From positions 1 to 34,408 of the forward strand of contig JAAVTG010001048.1 in NCBI GenBank assembly GCA_011947345.1: a stretch of DNA of 34,408 nt, written 5' to 3'. Source of the DNA: Phytophthora quininea (taxonomy: Eukaryota > Oomycota > Peronosporomycetes > Peronosporales > Peronosporaceae). The position numbers were made by a program, and so were the translations under genes. Positions 11,033 to 20,727 of this stretch are shown here, piece after piece (within the stretch, counting starts at the first letter, position 1; each line of letters starts with the position of its first letter). The notes beneath the pieces are model-generated. The model searched no databases, was not told the DNA's origin, and saw only the letters and a program-made list of their open reading frames with translations.

Positions 11033-11823
11033 TAGCAGCGCACGGTGGGGTCGTGCAGCACGGTTACGAGCGTGTCCAAGAGCTCGTTATTCCACACGTC
11101 CTCAAACAGCTCCGAGCACGACCGCGTGGGCGAGTAGAAGGTCTGGGGCATGGGCTGCTGTCCGTACGGCGGCAGCAAGAACTGTTGCTGCTGCTGCGCC
11201 GGTACCTGCTGACCAGGCCAGCACGAGATGCGGGGCTTGAAGGTCGGCACCCCGAGAGAACGGACCACTGCTCAGCGCTGGTGGGGCTGCGGTGGATGAA
11301 CTGCGGCACCGGGGCCACCACCGACGTCGTCATGATCGGCTGCGGTACCTGCACCGGGTGCTGCGGACCCGTGGGCGGCAGGTCCGGGTGCTGGTGCTTG
11401 AGGTGGCGGTTCAGGTTGCCCGTCGTGCTAAAGGTCTTGCCGCAGCCTGGCACCACGCACACCTTGACGGCGCCGCCGTAGTGGAACTTCATATGCTTCT
11501 CCAGCTTGTTGTTGCTGGGAAACGTGCAGATGCAGCCGCTGACGGGGCTTGAGGGGCTCGATGTAGCCGTGCAGACGCTTGTGGCGTGACAAGTTGCCCG
11601 AGGTGCTGAAGCGCTTGCCACATGTGCGAACGGGACACACATGCGGGCGTTCGCCCGTGTGGGTCTTGATGTGCTCCGCCAGTGTGTATTTGCGGTTGAA
11701 GCGGCGCGTGCATCCTGGTTGCGGGCACGCGTGGATGGCCGGCGGCCGAGTGCCCAGCGGACGCTTCACGCCAGCCTTGTTCGAGTGCGTTTGAGTCTGC
11801 TTGTCGTCGATCTGCGCCACCAT
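11032..11823 (-). CDS. C2H2 zinc-finger protein ZF3 (left outer gene of the array)
   Basis: Starts at the ATG 11821-11823 (MVAQIDDKQTQTHSNKAG). Four fingers follow: CPQPGCTRRFNRKYTLAEH, CPVRTCGKRFSTSGNLSRH, CPVSGCICTFPSNNKLEKH, CVVPGCGKTFSTTGNLNRH. Its tail is its own: RSPTSAEQWSVLSG, a Gln-rich stretch, then EDVWNNELLDTLVTVLHD. The frame is broken twice: two bases missing near 11545 at the first Cys of finger 3, and one at the C run 11250-11253. With them it is 264 aa. From finger 4 toward the start it is nearly identical to ZF6 and ZF9; downstream of finger 4 it is not. It is the likely donor of the 5' half of those chimeras. Confidence 0.85.
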
Positions 11824-12741
11824 GGTTGTCTACTCTGTTCGACGCTGCCAATTCGCTAGTAGACGCTGTCTGTCGTCGCGCCAAAGCGATAATGAACGGT
11901 GGGATGACACGCTGTTGACCCGGCCGTTCTCACATCTTCATCACGCCAGCCGCTTGCCATCGTGTGACTCTGCACGGGCTGGTAGCCACACTCCCTGAGA
12001 TCTCACGAGACGCCAGCTACGCCTACAGGGCCTGTAACAGGCGACAACTCGACGGGCTCGTCAAGACGTGGTCCCCCCACTTGGTGCAAGGCTGATGAAA
12101 GTGGCCGCGAAAAAGCGGTGAATCCCCGCCGTCGAGCACACACTTTTCACGACGCTGCACGGGGTTTCTTATCCGAGCTCTGATCGGTTCGGGAACGCTT
12201 GTGGTGGCTTCCGGACAGATAATTCACTCGCTCCGAGAGCAGACCGAGGCGTTAGTTACCCCAGGCAGTAATCCGATGGAATGGCGTTTTGCTCCCCGAA
12301 AGCTTTGACGAGGCCAGAACGCCGACCAGCCTCGGGCTGGCAGCCTGGCGGGTGAGGCTCGGATACACTACCCTCGCACATCTTTCACAACACTTGATCA
12401 GCGCGATAACACCCGTGACCAAGCCCCTACGTGGTCGCTCGTGTGCTCTTGCCGTTTGACATGGCCGCAGAGCCATCCGTGGCGAATGGCTCCGTCGCAT
12501 TGGATCTGCTGCCATTTCTGGACAACGAGTGCTAGTGGAAGTTCGCGCAGGAAGATGGCGGCTGCGCTTTGGGCAATGCCAACTTTGCTGCACGACTGCC
12601 GATCTCAATCGTGGGCTAAACATTTTTTTCGGGCGCTGTCCACTGCCCAAGAAATTCATATTGAAGTCGACATCTAGTTGGATTTCATTTGCGTGGCCAT
12701 TGATTTGCTTGTTATCCCTGAAGTGTTCTCTATCTATTTTA
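11824..12741. other. Unit spacer between ZF3 and ZF4 (copies 16288-17203, 20728-21643)
   Basis: About 0.92 kb upstream of the ZF3-type gene and downstream of the ZF4-type gene. An INR-like element for ZF3 is at 11881-11897. A plus-strand stretch from ATG 12461 to TAA 12617-12619 reads like a protein N-terminus (MAAEPSVANGSVALDLLPFL) but has an in-frame TAG at 12533. I call no gene. The spacer is repeated almost unchanged in the other two units. Confidence 0.5.
11881..11897 (-). promoter_or_regulatory. INR-like element of ZF3 (copies at 16345-16361 and 20785-20801)
   Basis: The minus strand reads GTTCATTATCGCTTTGG, a moderate match to the oomycete initiator, 58-74 nt before the ATG. The same element precedes ZF6 and ZF9. 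Confidence 0.45.
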
Positions 12742-13508
12742 TCAGCACGCTGCCTCAGCATCGATCGCGTCGTCCAGCATGACGCTCAACGCGTCCAACA
12801 AGTCGTCGTTCCACACGCAGTCAAACTTTGCGGCGCTGCTCCCTGGCTCCGACGGAGACGACCACCACGGCTCGATGCTGGCGTCGTTGTCGTTGTCGTT
12901 GTCGTCGTCGGATCCGGAATCGCTGGCGGTGGAGCACGGACTGGAGCACGGACTGGAGCAGACCGAGCTCTCCTCTTTGATGCCACCCTCGCACTTGGCC
13001 GCCGTCGTCGAGGGCGACCGCGCTGCTGCTGCGGGCGACGCCGGTGGGGACGCCACTCCACCGTGGTGCTTTTTCAGGTGGCGGTTCAAGTTGCCCGTGG
13101 TGCTGAACGTCCGGCCGCACGCCTCGACGTGGCAGACCTTGACGTCGCCGCCGTAGTGGAACGTGAGGTGCCGCTCCAGCTTGTTGGCGCTGGGGAACAC
13201 GCAGATGCAGCCGCTGACGGGACACTTGAGCGGGTCGATTTTGCCGTGCATCCGTTTGTGTCGGGATAGGTTACCCGACGTCGTGAAGCGCTTGCCGCAC
13301 GACGCCACGGGGCACACGTGCACCCGTTTGCGCGGACGCGGCGCAGTAGTGTCGGCTCGCCGTAGTGCGAACCCAAACTGCTGCTGGGCCACCGGCGTCG
13401 GCATGAAGCCCGTGAAGAGTATCGGCTGAACCGGGAGGCTGTAGAACGACTGCTGACTCACGCAGTTCGTGTTGCAGAAGGCCCGGGGGCGTTGACACTT
13501 GCCATCAT
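12742..13508 (-). CDS. Three-finger C2H2 protein ZF4 (unit 1, left arm)
   Basis: Has only three fingers, matching family fingers 2-4: CPVASCGKRFTTSGNLSRH, CPVSGCICVFPSANKLERH, CHVEACGRTFSTTGNLNRH. The place of finger 1 is taken by a Pro/Gln and Arg-rich leader (RADTTAPRPRKRVHVCP). The tail is Ser/Asp-rich, with an Asp/Asn repeat encoded by a GAC/AAC microsatellite, and ends in VWNDDLLDALSVMLDDAI. I place the start at ATG ATG 13503-13508, just after the INR; the frame from there reaches the fingers only if one base is added in the CCCCCGGG run near 13485. Every copy shares that sequence, so either it is a systematic consensus error or translation starts at an internal Met. About 255 aa. Arranged head-to-head with ZF5. 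Confidence 0.82.
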
Positions 13509-13523
13509 GAGTATTCGCTGCGA

Positions 13524-13541
13524 GGGGAAAAGCGAGAATGG
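13524..13541 (-). promoter_or_regulatory. INR-like element of ZF4 (copies at 17982-17999 and 22425-22442)
   Basis: The minus strand reads CCATTCTCGCTTTTCCCC, 16 nt before the paired ATGs. It is part of the inverted repeat, so the same element faces the other way for ZF5, ZF8 and ZF11. Confidence 0.55.
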
Positions 13542-14559
13542 TCGATACTCGACGCATTTCAGCAGTTTTACAGCCTGCTGTCTCGACTCGCTGGATCTCG
13601 CCTTTCAGAGGACGGCGTCGGCTTCGTCGGCATGTGTTTCGGGTCGATAGGGAGAGGGCGGTCGCTGCAGCAGGATAGGGTCTATTTAAGACATTCAAGA
13701 CGCAATGCATGCCGTACAAGTAAGCGATAACGCTGACGAATCGACCACCCGGTTGGACGGGCGAGAGTGGCGAAACGCTTTGAGCCCTGCAAGTGGGGGT
13801 GGAAGTCGCCTGCGTCGACCGGTGCGGGGCGGATTTTCCTCGGTAGCCGGTGTTGCGCACCTGACTCACCCGGGCCCTGTGGCACTTCGCTGGGGCCGAG
13901 ACTCCATTTCCGCGTTGCTGCCTGCGAAAAATACCCCAGGCCTCCTCGGTGTCGATGAGTGGAGGGTAAGGGGGTCTCCGGTCTCTGATGTTGAGTGTTG
14001 GGGCAGCATCGGTTCCGTGGCACCACCGCTGTTTCACGAACTAATGGCCCGAGCCGGCTGGTCGCGTATTATTGCTGGCCGCTCCACCGCGTGTACTGGT
14101 GTTTATCAAACACGGTCGTTTGCAAAACGGGTCGGCAGCATGCAGACCGCGTTGCAGTCCGTGTTGGCTCAACCGACTCGAGCGCTCACCCACGCTAGGA
14201 ACCACGCTTGCGAGACGCGTCGCTGCAGATGGTGGGAGGGGCGCAACACCGGCTACCGAGGAAAATCCGCCCCGCACCGGTCGACGCAGGCGACTTCCAC
14301 CCCCACTTACAGGGCTCAAAGCGTTTCGCCACTCTCGCCCGTCCAACCGGGTGGTCGATTCGTCAGCGTTATCGCTTACTTGTACGGCATGCATTGCGTC
14401 TTGAATGTCTTAAATAGACCCTATCCTGCTGCAGCGACCGCCCTCTCCCTATCGACCCGAAACACATGCCGACGAAGCCGACGCCGTCCTCTGAAAGGCG
14501 AGATCCAGCGAGTCGAGACAGCAGGCTGTAAAACTGCTGAAATGCGTCGAGAGTATCGA

Positions 14560-14577
14560 CCATTCTCGCTTTTCCCC
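14560..14577 (+). promoter_or_regulatory. INR-like element of ZF5 (copies at 19017-19034 and 23460-23477)
   Basis: CCATTCTCGCTTTTCCCC, the mirror copy of the ZF4 element, 15 nt before the ATG at 14593. Confidence 0.55.
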
Positions 14578-14592
14578 TCGCAGCGAATACTC

Positions 14593-15368
14593 ATGATGGC
14601 AAGTGTCAACGCCCCCGGGCCTTCTGCAACACGAACTGCGTGAGTCAGCAGTCGTTCTACAGCCTCCCGGTTCAGCCGATACTCTTCACGGGCTTCATGC
14701 CGACGCCGGTGGCCCAGCAGCAGTTTGGGTTCGCACTACGGCGAGCCGACACTACTGCGCCGCGTCCGCGCAAACGGGTGCACGTGTGCCCCGTGGCGTC
14801 GTGCGGCAAGCGCTTCACGACGTCGGGTAACCTGTCCCGACACAAACGGATGCACGGCAAAATCGACCCGCTCAAGTGTCCCGTCAGCGGCTGCATCTGC
14901 GTGTTCCCCAGCGCCAACAAGCTGGAGCGGCACCTCACGTTTCACTACGGCGGCGACGTCAAGGTCTGCCACGTCGAGGCGTGCGGCCGGACGTTCAGCA
15001 CCACGGGCAACTTGAACCGCCACCTGAAAAAGCACCACGGTGGAGTGGCGTCCCCACCGGCGTCGCCCGCAGCAGCAGCGCGGTCGCCCTCGACGACGGC
15101 GGCCAAGTGCGAGGGTGGCATCAAAGAGGAGAGCTCGGTCTGCTCCAGTCCGTGCTCCAGTCCGTGCTCCACCGCCAGCGATTCCGGATCCGACGACGAC
15201 AACGACAACGACAACGACGCCAGCATCGAGCCGTGGTGGTCGTCTCCGTCGGAGCCAGGGAGCAGCGCCGCAAAGTTTGACTGCGTGTGGAACGACGACT
15301 TGTTGGACGCGTTGAGCGTCATGCTGGACGACGCGATCGATGCTGAGGCCGCGCGCCAGTTAATTTGA
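14593..15368 (+). CDS. Three-finger C2H2 protein ZF5 (unit 1, right arm)
   Basis: Mirror copy of ZF4; the protein is the same through the fingers and the Asp/Asn tail, but ends EAARQLI because the inverted repeat stops two codons earlier. From the GTG at 14640 the frame is open to the stop. The ATG pair at 14593-14598 needs one base in the C/G run near 14614 to join it, giving 258 aa. Finger 2 of this protein (family finger 3) reads CPVSGCICVFPSANKLERH. An AATAAA follows 20 nt after the stop. It converges on ZF6. Confidence 0.82.
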
Positions 15369-15388
15369 TTAGGACGATGTACAAAAGG

Positions 15389-15394
15389 AATAAA
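15389..15394 (+). terminator. Poly(A) signal of ZF5 (also after ZF8 and ZF11)
   Basis: AATAAA in acaaaaggaataaaagta, 20 nt past the stop. The same sequence follows the other two plus-strand copies. Confidence 0.5.
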
Positions 15395-15604
15395 AGTACT
15401 TAGCACCTTTTGGCCATCATGTTCAACGTTCAGAATCGATGCCGAGTGCATGGGAATCGAGTCCAGGGTCTTGGAAGAGTAGTTCCCCTTCTACAAGACC
15501 CTGTTGCTTCTGTTGGGCGACGTAAAATATCAAAACAGTTGCAGATTGGTGTCAAACTTAACTTAGGCTCTACAGGCTATCACTACTCAAGATCTACTGT
15601 CATC

Positions 15605-16287
15605 CTAACACGAAAAGTTGCTTTGGTCGTCGAAGATGTTCACCAGCGTGTCGAGTAGCACGGGGTTCCACACGTCTTCAAACAGCCCCATGGTCGTCGA
15701 GGTTGCCATCGACGACATGTCTGGCCAGAGAGCATCGACAGGTGCAGTGGTCGGGAGAGGATACCATTGCTCAGCGCTCGTCGGACTGCTGGCGCCGTGC
15801 TTGGGCATCGGCGGTGTCGTGATGGTAGCGATCTCCTGCTGCCTCTGTCCGTGCTGATTCTTCAGATGGCGGTTGAGGTTGCCCGTCGTGCTAAAGGTCT
15901 TGCCGCAGCCTGGCACCACGCACACCTTGACGGCGCCGCCGTAGTGGAACTTCATATGCTTCTCCAGCTTGTTGTTGCTGGGAAACGTGCAGATGCAGCC
16001 GCTGACGGGCACTTGAGGGGCTCGATGTAGCCGTGCAGACGCTTGTGGCGTGACAAGTTGCCCGAGGTGCTGAAGCGCTTGCCACATGTGCGAACGGGAC
16101 ACACATGCGGGCGTTCGCCCGTGTGGGTCTTGATGTGCTCCGCCAGTGTGTATTTGCGGTTGAAGCGGCGCGTGCATCCTGGTTGCGGGCACGCGTGGAT
16201 GGCCGGCGGCCGAGTGCCCAGCGGACGCTTCACGCCAGCCTTGTTCGAGTGCGTTTGAGTCTGCTTGTCGTCGATCTGCGCCACCAT
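15605..16287 (-). CDS. Chimeric C2H2 protein ZF6 (ZF3 start, ZF12 tail)
   Basis: Fingers 1-3 and the 5' flank match ZF3; the tail (NQHGQRQQEIATITTPPMP, SSPTSAEQWYPLPTT, EDVWNPVLLDTLVNIFDD) matches ZF12. The switch lies between a ZF12-type base at 15875 and a ZF3-type base at 15893, in codons for STTGNL of finger 4. So the crossover kept finger 4 intact and in frame. One base is missing near 16007, at the first Cys of finger 3; restored, the protein is 227 aa. Start is the ATG 16285-16287, as in ZF3. Confidence 0.85.
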
Positions 16288-17203
16288 GGTTGTCTACTCT
16301 GTTCGACGCTGCCAATTCGCTAGTAGACGCTGTCTGTCGTCGCGCCAAAGCGATAATGAACGGTGGGATGACACGCTGTTGACCCGGCCGTTCTCACATC
16401 TTCATCACGCCAGCCGCTTGCCATCGTGTGACTCTGCACGGGCTGGTAGCCACACTCCCTGAGATCTCACGAGACGCCAGCTACGCCTACAGGGCCTGTA
16501 ACAGGCGACAACTCGACGGGCTCGTCAAGACGTGGTCCCCCACTTGGTGCAAGGCTGATGAAAGTGGCCGCGAAAAAGCGGTGAATCCCCGCCGTCGAGC
16601 ACACACTTTTCACGACGCTGCACGGGGTTTCTTATCCGAGCTCTGATCGGTTCGGGAACGCTTGTGGTGGCTTCCGGACAGATAATTCACTCGCTCGAGA
16701 GCAGACCGAGGCGTTAGTTACCCCAGGCAGTAATCCGATGGAATGGCGTTTTGCTCCCCGAAAGCTTTGACGAGGCCAGAACGCCGACCAGCCTCGGGCT
16801 GGCAGCCTGGCGGGTGAGGCTCGGATACACTACCCTCGCACATCTTTCACAACACTTGATCAGCGCGATAACACCCGTGACCAAGCCCCTACGTGGTCGC
16901 TCGTGTGCTCTTGCCGTTTGACATGGCCGCAGAGCCATCCGTGGCGAATGGCTCCGTCGCATTGGATCTGCTGCCATTTCTGGACAACGAGTGCTAGTGG
17001 AAGTTCGCGCAGGAAGATGGCGGCTGCGCTTTGGGCAATGCCAACTTTGCTGCACGACTGCCGATCTCAATCGTGGGCTAAACATTTTTTTCCGGCGCTG
17101 TCCACTGCCCAAGAAATTCATATTGAAGTCGACATCTAGTTGGATTTCATTTGCGTGGCCATTGATTTGCTTGTTATCCCTGAAGTGTTCTCTATCTATT
17201 TTA

Positions 17204-17966
17204 TCAGCACGCTGCCTCAGCATCGATCGCGTCGTCCAGCATGACGCTCAACGCGTCCAACAAGTCGTCGTTCCACACGCAGTCAAACTTTGCGGCGCTG
17301 CTCCCTGGCTCCGACGGAGACGACCACCACGGCTCGATGCTGGCGTCGTTGTCGTTGTCGTTGTCGTCGTCGGATCCGGAATCGCTGGCGGTGGAGCACG
17401 GACTGGAGCACGGACTGGAGCAGACCGAGCTCTCCTCTTTGATGCCACCCTCGCACTTGGCCGCCGTCGTCGAGGGCGACCGCGCTGCTGCTGCGGGCGA
17501 CGCCGGTGGGGACGCCACTCCACCGTGGTGCTTTTTCAGGTGGCGGTTCAAGTTGCCCGTGGTGCTGAACGTCCGGCCGCACGCCTCGACGTGGCAGACC
17601 TTGACGTCGCCGCCGTAGTGGAACGTGAGGTGCCGCTCCAGCTTGTTGGCGCTGGGAACACGCAGATGCAGCCGCTGACGGGACAGAGCGGGTCGATTTT
17701 GCCGTGCATCCGTTTGTGTCGGGATAGGTTACCCGACGTCGTGAAGCGCTTGCCGCACGACGCCACAGGGCACACGTGCACCCGTTTGCGCGGACGCGGC
17801 GCAGTAGTGTCGGCTCGCCGTAGTGCGAACCCAAACTGCTGCTGGGCCACCGGCGTCGGCATGAAGCCCGTGAAGAGTATCGGCTGAACCGGGAGGCTGT
17901 AGAACGACTGCTGACTCACGCAGTTCGTGTTGCAGAAGGCCCGGGGGCGTTGACACTTGCCATCAT
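17204..17966 (-). CDS. Three-finger C2H2 protein ZF7 (unit 2, left arm)
   Basis: Copy of ZF4 with the same stop and Asp/Asn tail. It differs by one missing G at 17654-17656, which shifts the frame inside the second finger (SANKLERH), and by a 3-nt in-frame loss near 17684 that removes Lys from DPLKCPVSGC. It shares the C-run problem near the start. With these allowed for it is about 254 aa. As written, the literal frame is cut between its second and third fingers. Confidence 0.7.
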
Positions 17967-19788
17967 GAGTATTCGCTGAGAGGGGAAAAGCGAGAATGGT
18001 CGATACTCTCGACGCATTTCAGCAGTTTTACAGCCTGCTGTCTCGACTCGCTGGATCTCGCCTTTCAGAGGACGGCGTCGGCTTCGTCGGCATGTGTTTC
18101 GGGTCGATAGGGAGAGGGCGGTCGCTGCAGCAGGATAGGGTCTATTTAAGACATTCAAGACGCAATGCATGCCGTACAAGTAAGCGATAACGCTGACGAA
18201 TCGACCACCCGGTTGGACGGGCGAGAGTGGCGAAACGCTTTGAGCCCTGCAAGTGGGGGTGGAAGTCGCCTGCGTCGACCGGTGCGGGGCGGATTTTCCT
18301 CGGTAGCCGGTGTTGCGCACCTGACTCACCCGGGCCCTGTGGCACTTCGCTGGGGCCGAGACTCCATTTCCGCGTTGCTGCCTGCGAAAAATACCCCAGG
18401 CCTCCTCGGTGTCGATGAGTGGAGGGTAAGGGGTCTCCGGTCTCTGATGTTGAGTGTTGGGGCAGCATCGGTTCCGTGGCACCACCGCTGTTTCACGAAC
18501 TAATGGCCCGAGCCGGCTGGTCGCGTATTATTGCTGGCCGCTCCACCGCGTGTACTGGTGTTTATCAAACACGGTCGTTTGCAAAACGGGTCGGCAGCAT
18601 GCAGACCGCGTTGCAGTCCGTGTTGGCTCAACCGACTCGAGCGCTCACCCACGCTAGGAACCACGCTTGCGAGACGCGTCGCTGCAGATGGTGGGGAGGG
18701 GCGCAACACCGGCTACCGAGGAAAATCCGCCCCGCACCGGTCGACGCAGGCGACTTCCACCCCACTTACAGGGCTCAAAGCGTTTCGCCACTCTCGCCCG
18801 TCCAACCGGGTGGTCGATTCGTCAGCGTTATCGCTTACTTGTACGGCATGCATTGCGTCTTGAATGTCTTAAATAGACCCTATCCTGCTGCAGCGACCGC
18901 CCTCTCCCTATCGACCCGAAACACATGCCGACGAAGCCGACGCCGTCCTCTGAAAGGCGAGATCCAGCGAGTCGAGACAGCAGGCTGTAAAACTGCTGAA
19001 ATGCGTCGAGTATCGACCATTCTCGCTTTTCCCCTCGCAGCGAATACTCATGATGGCAAGTGTCAACGCCCCCGGCCTTCTGCAACACGAACTGCGTGAG
19101 TCAGCAGTCGTTCTACAGCCTCCCGGTTCAGCCGATACTCTTCACGGGCTTCATGCCGACGCCGGTGGCCCAGCAGTTTGGGTTCGCACTACGGCGAGCC
19201 GACACTACTGCGCCGCGTCCGCGCAAACGGGTGCACGTGTGCCCGTGGCGTCGTGCGGCAAGCGCTTCACGACGTCGGGTAACCTGTCCCGACACAAACG
19301 GATGCACGGCAAAATCGACCCGCTCAAGTGTCCCGTCAGCGGCTGCATCTGCGTGTTCCCAGCGCCAACAAGCTGGAGCGGCACCTCACGTTTCACTACG
19401 GCGGCGACGTCAAGGTCTGCCACGTCGAGGCGTGCGGCCGGACGTTCAGCACCACGGGCAACTTGAACCGCCACCTGAAAAAGCACCACGGTGGAGTGGC
19501 GTCCCCACCGGCGTCGCCCGCAGCAGCCGCGGTCGCCCTCGACGACGGCGGCCAGTGGCATCAAAGAGGAGAGCTCGGTCTGCTCCAGTCCGTGCTCCAG
19601 TCCGTGCTCCACCGCCAGCGATTCCGGATCCGACGACGACAACGACAACGACAACGACGCCAGCATCGAGCCGTGGTGGTCGTCTCCGTCGGAGCCAGGA
19701 GCAGCGCCGCAAAGTTTGACTGCGTGTGGAACGACGACTTGTTGGACGCGTTGAGCGTCATGCTGGACGACGCGATCGATGCTGAGGC
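17214..19788. repeat. Unit 2 inverted repeat: arms 17214-18318 and 18701-19788
   Basis: Same structure as in unit 1, with a 382-bp spacer. The right arm is shorter than the others because ZF8 carries many small deletions. Confidence 0.88.
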
Positions 19789-19807
19789 CGCGCGCCAGTT
19801 AATTTGA
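19050..19807 (+). pseudogene. Three-finger C2H2 copy ZF8, heavily interrupted (unit 2, right arm)
   Basis: Copy of ZF5 that is 18 nt shorter. Losses are spread along it: a G near 19075, 3 nt near 19175 (one Gln codon of the QQQ run), one C near 19243, one C near 19360, bases in the Ala run near 19525, about 9 nt near 19553 (the KCEG codons), and one G near 19700. No single frame covers all three fingers, though each finger's coding sequence can be found. Either this copy is decaying or it has the poorest consensus in the array; several losses are not in homopolymers, which slightly favours real change. Neighbours ZF5 and ZF11 are clean. Confidence 0.6.
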
Positions 19808-20042
19808 TTAGGACGATGTACAAAAGGAATAAAAGTACTTAGCACCTTTTGGCCATCATGTTCAACGTTCAGAATCGATGCCGAGTGCATGGGAATCGAG
19901 TCCAGGGTCTTGGAAGAGTAGTTCCCTTCTACAAGACCCTGTTGCTTCTGTTGGGCGACGTAAAATATCAAAACAGTTGCAGATTGGTGTCAAACTTAAC
20001 TTAGGCTCTACAGGCTATCACTACTCAAGATCTACTGTCATC

Positions 20043-20727
20043 CTAACACGAAAAGTTGCTTTGGTCGTCGAAGATGTTCACCAGCGTGTCGAGTAGCACG
20101 GGGTTCCACACGTCTTCAAACAGCCCCATGGTCGTCGAGGTTGCCATCGACGACATGTCTGGCCAGAGAGCATCGACAGGTGCAGTGGTCGGGAGAGGAT
20201 ACCATTGCTCAGCGCTCGTCGGACTGCTGGCGCCGTGCTTGGGCATCGGCGGTGTCGTGATGGTAGCGATCTCCTGCTGCCTCTGTCCGTGCTGATTCTT
20301 CAGATGGCGGTTGAGGTTGCCCGTCGTGCTAAAGGTCTTGCCGCAGCCTGGCACCACGCACACCTTGACGGCGCCGCCGTAGTGGAACTTCATATGCTTC
20401 TCCAGCTTGTTGTTGCTGGGAAACGTGCAGATGCAGCCGCTGACAGGGGCACTTGAGGGGCTCGATGTAGCCGTGCAGACGCTTGTGGCGTGACAAGTTG
20501 CCCGAGGTGCTGAAGCGCTTGCCACATGTGCGAACGGGACACACATGCGGGCGTTCGCCCGTGTGGGTCTTGATGTGCTCCGCCAGTGTGTATTTGCGGT
20601 TGAAGCGGCGCGTGCATCCTGGTTGCGGGCACGCGTGGATGGCCGGCGGCCGAGTGCCCAGCGGACGCTTCACGCCAGCCTTGTTCGAGTGCGTTTGAGT
20701 CTGCTTGTCGTCGATCTGCGCCACCAT
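20043..20727 (-). CDS. Chimeric C2H2 protein ZF9 (ZF3 start, ZF12 tail)
   Basis: Second chimera, with its switch in the same short stretch as ZF6 (20313-20330), so the two share one origin. It carries one extra base near 20445 at the first Cys of finger 3, the same codon pair that is damaged differently in ZF3 and ZF6. With that base removed it is the same 227-aa protein as ZF6. Start is ATG 20725-20727; stop 20043-20045. Confidence 0.83.

Larger units (their letters stand above)
13509..14592. other. Bidirectional upstream region between ZF4 and ZF5 (copies 17967-19049, 22410-23492)
   Basis: About 1.1 kb: two mirror-image 5' flanks around the 382-bp spacer. It holds the two INR-like elements. 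Long open frames cross it in several frames, one continuous with ZF4, but they show no domain and change frame between copies. I read it as a shared promoter region. Confidence 0.5.
12752..15350. repeat. Unit 1 inverted repeat: arms 12752-13858 and 14241-15350
   Basis: Two arms of about 1.1 kb in opposite orientation, separated by a 382-bp unique spacer (13859-14240). Each arm holds a complete three-finger gene plus its 5' flank, so the two genes are divergent. Identity stops within the last codons of the genes (ZF4 ends EAAC, ZF5 ends EAARQLI), which fixes the outer borders. Arm differences are small indels, for example GA duplicated near 14550. Confidence 0.9.

Noticed and set aside
11013..11040. 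Polypyrimidine tract plus TTAG as a plus-strand 3' splice site
   Set aside because: No plus-strand coding exon follows; the sequence after it is the ZF3 gene in antisense.
12252..12761. A 169-codon minus-strand frame kept in the three units
   Set aside because: Conserved only because the units are near-identical; it overlaps the ZF4 end and has no motif.
12742..14037. A 431-codon frame joining ZF4 with its upstream region
   Set aside because: The upstream 180 codons lie in the inverted-repeat flank, change frame between copies and show no domain; the INR lies inside them.
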